Source: Vibrio sp. 10N (GTDB lineage: Bacteria > Pseudomonadota > Gammaproteobacteria > Enterobacterales > Vibrionaceae). From it: DNA of 64,000 bases. Position 1 is the first letter of the stretch; each line of letters opens with the position of its first letter. This document shows, in pieces, positions 39,275 through 50,103 of this stretch. The notes under the pieces were generated by a model, which saw only the letters and a program-made list of their open reading frames with translations, was not told where the DNA came from and did not search any database. The position numbers and the translations under genes are program-made. Where the stretch lies: positions 620,001-684,000 of the forward strand of contig NZ_BTPM01000001.1 of assembly GCF_036245475.1 (NCBI RefSeq), given 5' to 3'.

Positions 39275-39304
39275 AAGGCTCTGACTTAGGTTGGAGCCTT
39301 TTTC
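39275..39304 (+). terminator. rrn operon terminator 2
   Basis: AAGGCTC-N12-GAGCCTT followed by TTTC, a second, larger-loop hairpin backing up the first. Confidence 0.65.
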
Positions 39305-39382
39305 ATTTCTGTATTTCTACATTCTCGAATCTTATAGTTCACTGATATACTCATAACCATCATTATATACATGGATATGATT

Positions 39383-39718
39383 ATGCCTCATTTACGTTTT
39401 AGAGCTCTGGAATCAGAGATAGTCAAAACACTCTCTAGCCCGTTAGTTGACGAGCTTCAACCGCTTATGGATTGTCCAAAAGAGGACTTTACCATTGAGC
39501 ACATTAGCTCAACATTTTACTTCGATGGTAAGTTAAGTCACGCTTATCCATTTGTGGAAGTGCTGTGGTTTGATCGGGGGCAGGGAGTGAAGGATAAAGT
39601 GGCAGCGGTTATTACTGAACAGATCCGATCTGCTTTGGGTAAAGAGCTTGATGTTGCAGTCATATTCGTAGCGCTTGAGCCTGCAAGCTATTACGACAAT
39701 GGCGGTCATTACGGCTAA
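39383..39718 (+). CDS. DUF1904 family protein (tautomerase-like fold)
   Basis: 111 residues from ATG 39383 (MPHLRFRALE). I recognise the DUF1904 pattern: MPHLRFR at the start, FTIEHISSTFYF, PFVEVLWFDRGQ, VIFVALEPASYYDNGGHYG. The family is related to tautomerase/MIF folds, where Pro following the initiator Met is the catalytic residue, which favours this start over the in-frame ATGs at 39371 and 39377. No good ribosome site is seen. No function is established. It stands alone after the rrn terminators. Confidence 0.75.
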   Translation: MPHLRFRALESEIVKTLSSPLVDELQPLMDCPKEDFTIEHISSTFYFDGKLSHAYPFVEVLWFDRGQGVKDKVAAVITEQIRSALGKELDVAVIFVALEPASYYDNGGHYG

Positions 39719-39855
39719 CTATCTGATTGGTATCACTCTCACAAATGCGACTGGAGAAGTGCTTGGTTGTTGACTATTGTTATCAGTACTTCAGTGGATT
39801 AGTCGTTGTTTTCTAGGTTTTATTATTGTCTTACTTAGGGCTGTTCTACTGCTTT

Positions 39856-39873
39856 ATAGGGGGGTTCCCCTAT
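39856..39873. promoter_or_regulatory. inverted repeat upstream of the 102-residue unknown gene
   Basis: ATAGGGG-GGTT-CCCCTAT, a perfect 7-bp inverted repeat, 24 bp before the start of the next gene. Could be an operator or a leader hairpin. Confidence 0.45.
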
Positions 39874-39896
39874 GACTTTGGGTAAGGAATACTGTT

Positions 39897-40205
39897 ATGA
39901 CAATGATATCATCAAGGCAGTTTGCCCGATGGCTGAGAGAGAGGTTCGCGACGGAAAAAGACGGAGTGATCCTAACTAGAGAAGACATTAATCAATTATC
40001 CGGTAGGCAAAGTTTTACGTTAGGGTTCGTTAACGATATCCATTACGAACTCATGCAACATGGCATTGCTTTTGTGACCGATACGAGCAGAGAGAAGTTC
40101 TATTTGATTCCCATAAACTCTGCGGAAAACTGGCGCAAGAAACTGGAAATTCAGTACGAGAAAGAGCTGTACTGCAATGTGTTCCCAATCGAAAAGTCTG
40201 GGTAA
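39897..40205 (+). CDS. conserved-looking hypothetical protein, 102 residues
   Basis: Not recognised. ATG 39897 has AAGGAA 8 bp upstream and a bidirectional terminator follows the stop, so it looks like a real gene. The product is soluble and probably alpha/beta: an N-terminal basic helix (SSRQFARWLRERFA), a middle LTREDINQLSGRQSFTLGF segment that could be a winged-helix core, and a strand-rich FVTDTSREKFYLIP. No cysteine motif, signal peptide or membrane segment beyond one Cys near the C-terminus. Confidence 0.65.
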   Translation: MTMISSRQFARWLRERFATEKDGVILTREDINQLSGRQSFTLGFVNDIHYELMQHGIAFVTDTSREKFYLIPINSAENWRKKLEIQYEKELYCNVFPIEKSG

Positions 40206-40236
40206 TAAAAAAGCCTCCGGTTGGAGGCTTTTTTTG
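40206..40236. terminator. bidirectional terminator before yfhL
   Basis: AAGCCTCC-GGTT-GGAGGCTT with A6 and T7 flanks in a convergent gap. Confidence 0.92.
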
Positions 40237-40239
40237 CGT

Positions 40240-41879
<1,640 letters not shown>

Positions 41880-42041
41880 TGCTTTATATCTCTAATCTGA
41901 TTACAAGTCAGTGTTGTGCCACCTAATGGCACTAAGGGGCGCAAATTTTACGCTAGTATGGAGAGTTTTCCAAGTTTTGAATCAAGCCCGCAACGTTAGG
42001 TGTGTCGAAGCCACTTAGCCACGAGCTTGATAAAGACGAGG

Positions 42042-42950
42042 TTACTGTTTAGGAAGACCGCCTAGTGCGTCATACAGGTTAGGTAGGAAGGCGCCAAATT
42101 CACCACACAGTAGTGAGAAATCCGCATCAATACGTGCTGCTGCGTCTTCACGAGGGATATCGTCGTTTTGGTCTTTCAGCTCGTCGCTAAATTTAAGGCG
42201 TTTAATACTGCCATCATCGGCCAAAACAAACTCAATACGATCTTGCCAGTTAAGAGCGAGCTTAGTGACAAACTTGTTTGCTTCGATATGGCCTAGGATC
42301 TCGTCGCTCGATAGCTCCTGCTTCTTACAGCGGATAACGCCGCCATCTTCGAGAACTGACTTAAGCTCTGCTTCGTCTAGAAGGTTAAAGCCTGTAGGAG
42401 CTTCGCTGGTTTTTACCCACTCTGTTAAGGTGTTTTCAATAGGTTGCTCTGGGAACGCAGGGATAACAGGAAGGCTACCCATAGTTTTACGAAGTAACGC
42501 AATCACGTCTTCAGCTTTTTTGTAGCTGCTAGCATCAACAATAACAAAGCCTTCTTTTGGCATAATAAGAAGGTGAGTGAGGTTACTACGACTGAACGCA
42601 CGTGGTAGAAGATCAATGATGATTTCGTCTTTAAGATCGTCTTTCTCTTTCTTCTTCAGAGGGCGACCTTCTTGAGTCTCAAGTGCTTCTACTTTGCTGG
42701 CCAGAGAGTCTTTGATCACCGACGCAGGAAGCATTTTCTCTTCTTTTTTGGCACACAGTAGAATTCGGTTTTCAGAAACATGGGTCATCATATCGCCATG
42801 CTTACCCAATGCTGTTACCCAGCCAAACTTCTGCTTGTCTTGGCTACCACAAGGAGTAAAGCGAAACTCTTCAAGCTGCTGCTCTAGCTTATCTGCATTA
42901 AACTCAAGTTCCTTGTTGAATCGATAGACCAAACAGTTTTTAAACCACAT
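42042..42950 (-). CDS. rdgC: recombination-associated protein RdgC
   Basis: 302 residues, the family length. Starts [14 protein letters not shown] and shows [27 protein letters not shown] and [12 protein letters not shown] typical of RdgC. The protein forms ring-shaped dimers on DNA and limits RecA/RecFOR action. It is divergent from phoB; the 194-bp gap carries the phoB Pho box. Confidence 0.96.
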   Translation of the reverse strand: MWFKNCLVYRFNKELEFNADKLEQQLEEFRFTPCGSQDKQKFGWVTALGKHGDMMTHVSENRILLCAKKEEKMLPASVIKDSLASKVEALETQEGRPLKKKEKDDLKDEIIIDLLPRAFSRSNLTHLLIMPKEGFVIVDASSYKKAEDVIALLRKTMGSLPVIPAFPEQPIENTLTEWVKTSEAPTGFNLLDEAELKSVLEDGGVIRCKKQELSSDEILGHIEANKFVTKLALNWQDRIEFVLADDGSIKRLKFSDELKDQNDDIPREDAAARIDADFSLLCGEFGAFLPNLYDALGGLPKQ

Positions 42951-43073
42951 ATTACTCTCACCTTTAGAATAGATAGCTGCACATAATAGGCAATTTTGCT
43001 TAAATTGTCCTAGCTTAAATCTCGATTATCGCAATAGATCTTGTGCGAAAGTTATATTAAAAATTGTTTTCAA

Positions 43074-43107
43074 TGGTCACAAAAGTGTCATAATAATTCT
43101 TGATAAT
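43074..43107 (+). promoter_or_regulatory. Pho box and promoter of phoB
   Basis: TGGTCAC (43074-43080) and GTGTCAT (43085-43091), 11 bp apart, fit the CTGTCAT repeat pattern of PhoB sites; GATAAT (43102-43107) is a -10 placed 10 bp downstream with no -35. Implies autoregulation of phoBR. Confidence 0.65.
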
Positions 43108-43144
43108 GCATGAAGTTGATTAGATTCCAAAAGGTTATTCAGAT

Positions 43145-43834
43145 ATGTCTAGAAGGATCCTGGTGGTCGAGGATGAAGCACCAATTCGCGAAATGCTGTG
43201 TTTCGTATTAGAGCAGAAAGGCTACCAAGCTGTTGAAGCGGAAGATTACGATACAGCAGTTAACAAACTGGCTGAACCTTTCCCAGATCTTGTACTACTT
43301 GACTGGATGCTACCTGGCGGTTCTGGCATTAACTTTATCAAACACATGAAACGCGAAGAGCTGACTCGCAATATTCCTGTGGTGATGCTTACCGCTCGCG
43401 GTGAAGAAGAAGACAAAGTGCGTGGCCTAGAAGTGGGTGCGGATGATTACATCACCAAACCCTTCTCACCAAAAGAGTTGGTTGCTCGCCTTAAGGCCGT
43501 GATTCGCCGTGTTACACCGACAGCACTCGAAGATGTGATTGATGTACAAGGTCTTAAACTAGACCCTGTTTCTCACCGTGTGACGGCGAACGATCAGCCA
43601 CTAGACATGGGCCCAACGGAATTTAAGATGCTGCATTTCTTTATGACGCACCAAGAGCGCGTTTACAGTCGTGAGCAACTACTCAACAACGTATGGGGCA
43701 CCAACGTGTATGTTGAAGACCGTACGGTCGATGTACATATTCGTCGTCTACGTAAAGCTCTTGAATCAGCAGGTCATGATAAATTGATTCAAACCGTTCG
43801 AGGCGCTGGCTACCGATTCTCAACCAAGGGCTAG
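43145..43834 (+). CDS. phoB: phosphate regulon response regulator PhoB
   Basis: 229 residues: receiver domain with phospho-acceptor Asp53 ([10 protein letters not shown]) and Lys in [10 protein letters not shown], then OmpR/PhoB winged helix (about 130-227) with [13 protein letters not shown] and [14 protein letters not shown]. Activates phosphate-starvation genes. Same operon as phoR (19 bp gap) and pstS. A Pho box lies upstream. Confidence 0.97.
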   Translation: MSRRILVVEDEAPIREMLCFVLEQKGYQAVEAEDYDTAVNKLAEPFPDLVLLDWMLPGGSGINFIKHMKREELTRNIPVVMLTARGEEEDKVRGLEVGADDYITKPFSPKELVARLKAVIRRVTPTALEDVIDVQGLKLDPVSHRVTANDQPLDMGPTEFKMLHFFMTHQERVYSREQLLNNVWGTNVYVEDRTVDVHIRRLRKALESAGHDKLIQTVRGAGYRFSTKG

Positions 43835-43853
43835 TATCGAACTGGAGAGGTAA

Positions 43854-45152
43854 ATGGTTGAAAGGTTAACCTGGAAAAAGCTGGCCTGGGAGCTGGCTTT
43901 TTTTTACACCCCATGGATTGTCGTTGGGTGGATATTTGGATACATGCCGTGGCTACTTCTGGTTGCCACGGTTTTGCAGTTGATATGGCACCTGCATAAC
44001 CAGTTGCGCCTGTCGGCTTGGCTCTGGGATGAAAAGCGTCTTACTCCGCCATCGGGCACAGGCAATTGGGAATCGTTATTTAACGGCATTTATCGCCTTC
44101 AGCAGAGGCAGCGCCGCAAGCGTAAAGAGTTAACAAACCTTATCCGTCGCTTTAAAAACGGTGCGGAATCGCTTCCTGATGCCGTCGTTGTATTTAGAAG
44201 TGAAGGCAATATCGTTTGGTGTAACAAGCTCGCGCAGCATCTACTAGGATTCCGTTGGCCTGATGATTCGGGGCAGCCTATCTCCAATTTGATCCGCACG
44301 CCTGATTTTATCAAATACATCAGTAAGCAAGATTTCTCCGAACCGTTAGAGATGCGCTCCCCCCTCAATGTAGAGCGAATGCTTGAGCTGCGTATTGTAC
44401 CGTACACAGAAGGTGAGCACCTGATGGTAGTGCGTGATGTCAGCCAGCTGAAACAGCTTGAAGGCATGCGTCGTAACTTCTTTGCCAACGTTTCTCACGA
44501 ACTACGTACACCAATGACGGTACTGCAAGGCTACTTAGAGATGACCGAAGACCCAGATATGGTCGTCGGCCCTATGTGGACTAAAGCGCACGGCGTCATG
44601 ACAGAGCAGCTCAATCGCATGAACAGCTTGGTTAACCAACTGCTGACACTATCGAAAATTGAAGCCGCGCCAATGCACGAGCTTGACGAGGTTGTTAATG
44701 TGCCCGCAATGCTAGAAGTGCTAGAAAAAGAAGCGGTGAGCCTAAGCGGTGATGATCAACATAAGATCACTTTTGATGTCGATAACAGCTTACGCGTGTT
44801 TGGTGATGATGATCAGCTGCGCAGTGCGATTTCAAATCTGGTTTACAACGCAGTGAAATACACGCCTCCTGGCGCTAATGTCAAAGTGCGTTGGTACCAG
44901 TCTTCTCAAGGTGCACATTTAGAGGTTGAAGATACCGGTGATGGCATTGAAGCGCAGCATCTACACAGATTGACGGAGCGCTTTTATCGTGTTGATAAGG
45001 CGCGATCTCGTGATACAGGTGGCAGTGGACTCGGCTTAGCGATTGTCAAACATGCTCTATCGCATCACGATTCACACTTAGAAATCCACTCTGAAGTGGG
45101 CGTAGGCAGTAAGTTCTCGTTCATTTTGCCAGAGCGTTTGGTGGTTCAGTGA
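43854..45152 (+). CDS. phoR: phosphate regulon sensor histidine kinase PhoR
   Basis: 432 residues. Two closely spaced N-terminal membrane helices (about 12-48) with almost no periplasmic loop, a basic region, a PAS domain (about 100-195), HisKA with His215 in NVSHELRTP, and HATPase with [13 protein letters not shown] and [11 protein letters not shown]. As in E. coli, sensing is expected through PstSCAB/PhoU rather than directly. ATG 43854 has GGAGAGG upstream. The stop overlaps the start of pstS (TGATG). Confidence 0.97.
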   Translation: MVERLTWKKLAWELAFFYTPWIVVGWIFGYMPWLLLVATVLQLIWHLHNQLRLSAWLWDEKRLTPPSGTGNWESLFNGIYRLQQRQRRKRKELTNLIRRFKNGAESLPDAVVVFRSEGNIVWCNKLAQHLLGFRWPDDSGQPISNLIRTPDFIKYISKQDFSEPLEMRSPLNVERMLELRIVPYTEGEHLMVVRDVSQLKQLEGMRRNFFANVSHELRTPMTVLQGYLEMTEDPDMVVGPMWTKAHGVMTEQLNRMNSLVNQLLTLSKIEAAPMHELDEVVNVPAMLEVLEKEAVSLSGDDQHKITFDVDNSLRVFGDDDQLRSAISNLVYNAVKYTPPGANVKVRWYQSSQGAHLEVEDTGDGIEAQHLHRLTERFYRVDKARSRDTGGSGLGLAIVKHALSHHDSHLEIHSEVGVGSKFSFILPERLVVQ

Positions 45153-46120
45153 TGACTACGCTAGTGGCGCGCGTCGCTAAGGGATTAACGTTGTGTGCAT
45201 TGTTGTCGAGCACTGCTATGGCACAGGAGCTACCCAAGTACAGTAAGCTCTCTGGTGTATCGGGTAACTTGTCTTCTGTAGGTTCAGATACGCTCTCCGG
45301 CATGACCACATTATGGCTCGAAGAATTCAAAAATCTTTACCCAAATGTGAATCCACAGATCCAAGCTTCTGGCTCGTCGACCGCTCCCCCGGCATTGACG
45401 GAAGGGACTGCGCAGTTTGGCCCAATGAGCCGCGAAATGCGCACGCGTGAAGTGGAAGCCTTTGAGCGCCAATATGGCTATAAACCAACGGCACTTAAAG
45501 TCGCTATCGATGCTATTGGGTTGTTTGTTCACACCGATAACCCGATAGAAGGTCTTAACTTTAAGCAGCTCGATGCAATTTTCTCATCAACCCTTCGCTG
45601 TGGGGGAACTGAGTATTTGCGAACTTGGCAGCAGCTAGAGATTGAAACGCCTTGGAATGAACGCGCGATTCAAATCTTTGGGCGTAACTCTGTATCCGGT
45701 ACCTATGGTTACTTTAAAGATAAAGCATTATGTGGCGGTGACTTTAGGCGTAATGTTAATGAGCAGCCGGGTTCTGCTTCAGTGGTACAGTCGGTTGCTT
45801 CTTCGATTAACACCATAGGTTACTCTGGGATCGGCTATCAGGTTTCTGGCGCCAAATTGGTGCCGATTGCTAATCACGGTGAGCAGTACGTAATGCCGAC
45901 CCAAGAAAATGTTCAGTCTGGGCACTATCCGTTATCACGCTTTCTCTATGTGTACGTGAATAAAGATCCCAACCGTGCACTCTCGCCTATTGAAGAGGCT
46001 TATATTCGTTATATTTACTCTCGAGAAGGGCAGAGGATCGTCCAGAAAGACGGCTATGTTCCGGTAAGTCTTGAGTTTGCCAAAGGTGAACTGGCCAAGG
46101 TAGGGCTGAGCATCGAATAA
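45152..46120 (+). CDS. pstS: phosphate ABC transporter substrate-binding protein PstS
   Basis: 322 residues with a signal peptide cleaved near STAMAQE. Phosphate-binding elements are visible: SSVGSDTLSG near the mature N-terminus, IQASGSSTAP, and GRNSVSGTYGYFKDK. ATG 45152 overlaps the phoR stop by one base and has GGTGG 8 bp upstream; a GTG three bases earlier is an alternative. It is cotranscribed with phoBR and separated from its permease genes by the divergent ppx-ppk operon, an arrangement I associate with Vibrio. Confidence 0.94.
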   Translation: MTTLVARVAKGLTLCALLSSTAMAQELPKYSKLSGVSGNLSSVGSDTLSGMTTLWLEEFKNLYPNVNPQIQASGSSTAPPALTEGTAQFGPMSREMRTREVEAFERQYGYKPTALKVAIDAIGLFVHTDNPIEGLNFKQLDAIFSSTLRCGGTEYLRTWQQLEIETPWNERAIQIFGRNSVSGTYGYFKDKALCGGDFRRNVNEQPGSASVVQSVASSINTIGYSGIGYQVSGAKLVPIANHGEQYVMPTQENVQSGHYPLSRFLYVYVNKDPNRALSPIEEAYIRYIYSREGQRIVQKDGYVPVSLEFAKGELAKVGLSIE

Positions 46121-46142
46121 GCTGATGCCCTAACGGATAAAC

Positions 46143-46168
46143 AAAAAGCGGCCTAGTTGCCGCTTTTT
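46143..46168. terminator. bidirectional terminator between pstS and ppx
   Basis: AAAAAGCGGC-CTAGTT-GCCGCTTTTT in a convergent gap. Confidence 0.92.
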
Positions 46169-46197
46169 CGTTTTAGTAGTCAGTCACATCCAGGCGT

Positions 46198-47730
46198 TTA
46201 GAACACAAGATTCCAGCCTGCTGACTCCCAATAGGCTTGCTCAGTTTGTAAATCTGCTTGCAGCAACTTGTTTTGCTCTAGCCAGTCGCTTTGGGGGCTG
46301 GTGAGTGTCCAAGTCTCATCGTCGATGGATAGCTCAAGTGGCAGCAGTTCCTCATTGCGTTGGCCATTGACGATTATCGCCAAACGCAAAATACCAATGA
46401 GGCCAACAATGTGCTTTTTCTTGAAGAGGGTAAACTCAGGCAGCTCTTGCAGTTTAAGTGCTTTGCGTTGAAAGCGCGCCAAAGTGGCAAGCACCAACTG
46501 CTGCTCGCTGTTAAAGCCGGGCATATTGGTATGGTTGAGAATATAGCTTGAGTGTCGGTGGAAGGCTTGATAGCTAATGCTCAGTCCTACTTCGTGGAGC
46601 AAGGCACTCCATTCTAATAAGCTGAACAATTCACTTTTCTTTTTAAGCCCGAGTGACTCGTACACTTGATTCAAAAACTCGTGTGCTTGACCTCTAACTC
46701 GTGCAGCGTGCTCAAGATCGACAAAGTGTTTTTTGGCTAAATTTTCTGCCGTGCGCATACGAATATCAGAGCGCTCAAAACGCTCTTCCATTTCATATAG
46801 CAAGCCTTCACGAAGCGCACCGGCGGAAAAGTGCATCTCTTTGATTTTCAAGCTCTCGAAGATCGCGGTGAGAATCGCAACACCGGCAGCAAACACTGGT
46901 TTACGCTCAGGAGTTAATCCTTGCAGTGCGATATCCTCGATACTGTCGAACTCACACAGCTTGTCGATGAGCTTATAAAGACGCTTATTGCTGATGATGC
47001 CATCGTCATAACCAATCCCAACCAGCACCTCCTTGATGGCTTTGATGGTGCCAGAGGAGCCGAGTGCGACTTCCCAGCCTTTTTTCTTGTAACGCGGAGT
47101 TAATGCTTCAAGACGTTGTCTGGCAGAAAGAATCGCTTTGGTGAAGTTCTTAGAGGAAAGCTTACCGTTGGCGAAGTACTTGTTGGTATAACTGACGCAG
47201 CCCATTTGAGTACTATTAAGAAGCACTGGCTCAAACGCCTTTCCAATAATAAGTTCGGTACTACCACCACCAATATCAACGACCAGTTTTGAGTTGGACT
47301 CGGTTTGCGTATGAGCAACACCGGCATAGATAAGACGCGCTTCCTCTTCACCGGGAATAACTTCGATGGGGAAAGGCAGAACATCACGAGCTTTTTGCAA
47401 AAAGACATGGGCATTGGCTGCGATACGAAGAGTATGGGTTGCTGCAATGCGAACATTGTCGACCTCGAATCCCTGAAGGCGCTCGGCAAACATTGCGAGA
47501 CACTCTAGGCCTCGCTCCATTGCGGCGTCATCTAAGTTTCCATGCTCATCCAAACCGGAAGCGAGTCTGACGCGTTGCTTGTGTCTGCTGACCAGTTGTA
47601 AGTCTTGGTCGACGACTTTGGCGACCACCATATGGAAGCTGTTTGACCCAAGGTCAATCGCTGCCACATCTTTGGTGATTAGCTCGTTGGTTGGTGGCTC
47701 TTTAGTGTTCGTGTCCGTGCTTTGACTCAT
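46198..47730 (-). CDS. ppx: exopolyphosphatase
   Basis: Releases phosphate from polyphosphate ends. 510 residues, the length of E. coli Ppx (513). Actin-like ASKHA fold: [17 protein letters not shown] (P-loop 1), [31 protein letters not shown], then [17 protein letters not shown] and a C-terminal HD-like helical domain ([15 protein letters not shown]). Its start lies 29 bp inside the end of ppk, so expression is translationally coupled. GppA is the closest paralogue, but the ppk linkage supports Ppx. Confidence 0.94.
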   Translation of the reverse strand: MSQSTDTNTKEPPTNELITKDVAAIDLGSNSFHMVVAKVVDQDLQLVSRHKQRVRLASGLDEHGNLDDAAMERGLECLAMFAERLQGFEVDNVRIAATHTLRIAANAHVFLQKARDVLPFPIEVIPGEEEARLIYAGVAHTQTESNSKLVVDIGGGSTELIIGKAFEPVLLNSTQMGCVSYTNKYFANGKLSSKNFTKAILSARQRLEALTPRYKKKGWEVALGSSGTIKAIKEVLVGIGYDDGIISNKRLYKLIDKLCEFDSIEDIALQGLTPERKPVFAAGVAILTAIFESLKIKEMHFSAGALREGLLYEMEERFERSDIRMRTAENLAKKHFVDLEHAARVRGQAHEFLNQVYESLGLKKKSELFSLLEWSALLHEVGLSISYQAFHRHSSYILNHTNMPGFNSEQQLVLATLARFQRKALKLQELPEFTLFKKKHIVGLIGILRLAIIVNGQRNEELLPLELSIDDETWTLTSPQSDWLEQNKLLQADLQTEQAYWESAGWNLVF

Positions 47731-49816
47731 TATGTTCTAGTTGTTGTTTGCTTTTTCTAGTTTGCTTCTCTACCTGTTTAAGATAGTCGTAAATAGCAAT
47801 TTGTGAACGAACTTTCTTGCGGTTACCGCGAGGAACGTAGGTGTTGCTCATCTCTTTATCAATCCAACGAGCCTTTACCGTATCGGTAAAGTGGATGTTG
47901 ACGATATCGATAATACGTCGCTTTAAGCGCTCATCTCGCACAGGTGTCGCCACTTCAATTCGGTGGTCGATGTTCCGTGTCATCCAATCTGCAGAGGAGA
48001 TGTACACCTGTGGATCACCATCATTGTGAGCAATAATAACGCGAGGGTGTTCTAAAAAGCGATCGACAATACTGATAATTTTGATGTTATCACTGACGCC
48101 CTCAATTCCCGGTACCAGTGAGCACATACCACGAATGATCATATTGATTTTTACGCCTGCGCTGCTTGCTTCATACAGTTTACTCACCAAGCCTTTGTCG
48201 ACAAGGTTGTTCACTTTGAGCGTCAACGCCGCTTTTTTGCCGATTTGTGCGTTGGCAATCTCGGTATCAATTAAGCGATAGAGCTGCTTACGTGAGTTGC
48301 GCGGCGAAACAATCAGTTGGTTAAACCTGACCGGACGATATGGGTTCTCGATATAGCCGAACACATTGCGCACTTCATTGGTGATCTCTTGATCCGCAGT
48401 AAGTAGTGAGAAGTCGGTATAGATACGTGCCGTTTTCTCGTGGAAGTTACCGGTACCCACGTGAGCGTAACGAACGATTTCTCCTTCTTCGCGGCGGCTT
48501 ATCAACAATAGCTTAGAGTGGATTTTCAAACCCGGCGCACCGAAAATAACGTGTACACCATTCTCGGTCAGAACCTTTGACCACTCAATGTTGGCTTCTT
48601 CATCAAAACGGGCTTGGAGCTCGACCACGACCGTTACGCTCTTACCGTTGTGGACCGCATCTATCAGTGAGTTCATGAGGCGGGAATCTTTCGCGACGCG
48701 ATAGATATTGATTTTGATACTGAGTACTTTAGGGTCGAACGAGGCTTGGCGAACCAACTCGGTAATGTGCTCAAACGTGTGGTATGGATAGTAGAGCAGA
48801 ATATCTTGGGCGCGAATGGCATCAAATGTGTTGTCATAGCCATCAAAGTCAGCACAGCGCATCGGCGGTAGGGGTTTGTTCTCTAAATAGTCACGCCCCA
48901 CGTTTGGAAAGCCGATGAAATCTTTGAAATTGTGGTAGCGACTGCCCGGTATTAGGCTGTCATAATTGGAGATGCCCAGCCTGTCACATAATGTGGTTAA
49001 CATAGCTTCAGGCATGTCACGCTCGTAAACAAAGCGTACAGGCATCGCCGTTAGGCGCTGGCTTACCCCTTCTGACATTTGTTCTAGCAAGCTGTGCTCG
49101 ACTTCGTGGCTTAAATCGTATTCTGCATCGCGAGTCATTTTCATTGCGTAGCCGTTGAGCTCGTCATAGTCGAAGAAACCACGGAAGATATCGTCAAGGC
49201 AGTAGCGGATGATATTGTCGAGTAGAATGATGGTCTTACGGCGTTTGCCTTTTTGTTCAGGTACCATCACAAAACGCGGTAAGTGATCGGTTGGGATCTC
49301 TAAGATCGCATATTGAGAGCTGTCATTGTTTTTCAGGTCGACGACGATATAGGCGTACTCATCTTTCAGAAACTGTAAAAGATCAACGTCGTCTTTGAGC
49401 ATAAGTGGGGTGATGTGCGGCAGTACTTCTTTTTTAAAGTACTTTTTAATCCACTTTTGCTGGGGGTCATCAAGCTGAGTTTCATTGACGAGGAAGATGC
49501 GGCGGCGAGCCATCTCCATGATCAGCTCGCTATACAGTTCATCAAAGCGTTGGTTGAGTTTCAGTGCTTTGCTTTGCATCTTCCCAAGCAGGTGTTTAGA
49601 GTTGTCATTGCCACCGCGGTCTTGGTTGATCAAAATACGGCGTTTGACGTCGGCAAAACGAACTTTATAGAACTCATCGAGGTTGTTGGAAAAGATCCCC
49701 AAAAAACGGATCCTTTCGACCAGAGGAACCGTTTTATCGGCGGCTTCCTGCAACACGCGCTCATTAAACGATAACCAACTAAGTTCTTTCTCTATATAAA
49801 GTTTTTCTGCGCTCAT
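47702..49816 (-). CDS. ppk: polyphosphate kinase 1
   Basis: Reversible polyphosphate synthesis from ATP, membrane-associated in E. coli. 704 residues. N-terminal [16 protein letters not shown], head domain, and two PLD-like catalytic domains. The phosphohistidine region is [21 protein letters not shown], and the [10 protein letters not shown] and [11 protein letters not shown] segments precede it. It is first gene of the ppk-ppx operon, divergent from pstCAB. The shared gap has a Pho box, so phosphate control of both directions is possible. Confidence 0.97.
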   Translation of the reverse strand: MSAEKLYIEKELSWLSFNERVLQEAADKTVPLVERIRFLGIFSNNLDEFYKVRFADVKRRILINQDRGGNDNSKHLLGKMQSKALKLNQRFDELYSELIMEMARRRIFLVNETQLDDPQQKWIKKYFKKEVLPHITPLMLKDDVDLLQFLKDEYAYIVVDLKNNDSSQYAILEIPTDHLPRFVMVPEQKGKRRKTIILLDNIIRYCLDDIFRGFFDYDELNGYAMKMTRDAEYDLSHEVEHSLLEQMSEGVSQRLTAMPVRFVYERDMPEAMLTTLCDRLGISNYDSLIPGSRYHNFKDFIGFPNVGRDYLENKPLPPMRCADFDGYDNTFDAIRAQDILLYYPYHTFEHITELVRQASFDPKVLSIKINIYRVAKDSRLMNSLIDAVHNGKSVTVVVELQARFDEEANIEWSKVLTENGVHVIFGAPGLKIHSKLLLISRREEGEIVRYAHVGTGNFHEKTARIYTDFSLLTADQEITNEVRNVFGYIENPYRPVRFNQLIVSPRNSRKQLYRLIDTEIANAQIGKKAALTLKVNNLVDKGLVSKLYEASSAGVKINMIIRGMCSLVPGIEGVSDNIKIISIVDRFLEHPRVIIAHNDGDPQVYISSADWMTRNIDHRIEVATPVRDERLKRRIIDIVNIHFTDTVKARWIDKEMSNTYVPRGNRKKVRSQIAIYDYLKQVEKQTRKSKQQLEHNESKHGHEH

Positions 49817-49972
49817 GTACTAAACCACCGACGTTTTTTGCCCGCTGCTAGTAAGCAACAAGACGGAATGTAAGGGGAATCTTGTCGTGAACCATAGAGA
49901 TTCGATATGACACTTTTATTTCAAACCGCGTACAACGCGGCACATTTCATTATTTTCAGCACCTTAGAAGCT

Positions 49973-50001
49973 GTGTAATATAATTGTCATCTAAACGACA
50001 T
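49973..50001 (+). promoter_or_regulatory. Pho-box candidate in the ppk/pstC divergent gap
   Basis: Three units at 11-bp spacing: GTGTAAT (49973-49979), TTGTCAT (49984-49990) and ACGACAT (49995-50001), matching CTGTCAT at 5/7, 6/7 and 4/7. TATTAT follows at 50001-50006. The gap 49817-50103 holds no gene. Confidence 0.5.
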
Positions 50002-50103
50002 ATTATGTTGAGGCAATTCGTGCATGCTGTTCACTTGCCTCTCGTCCTTGAAGGTAAAAGCCTCAAACACCCAAACTGCATCATAAGAGAACACTAGTAG
50101 ACT

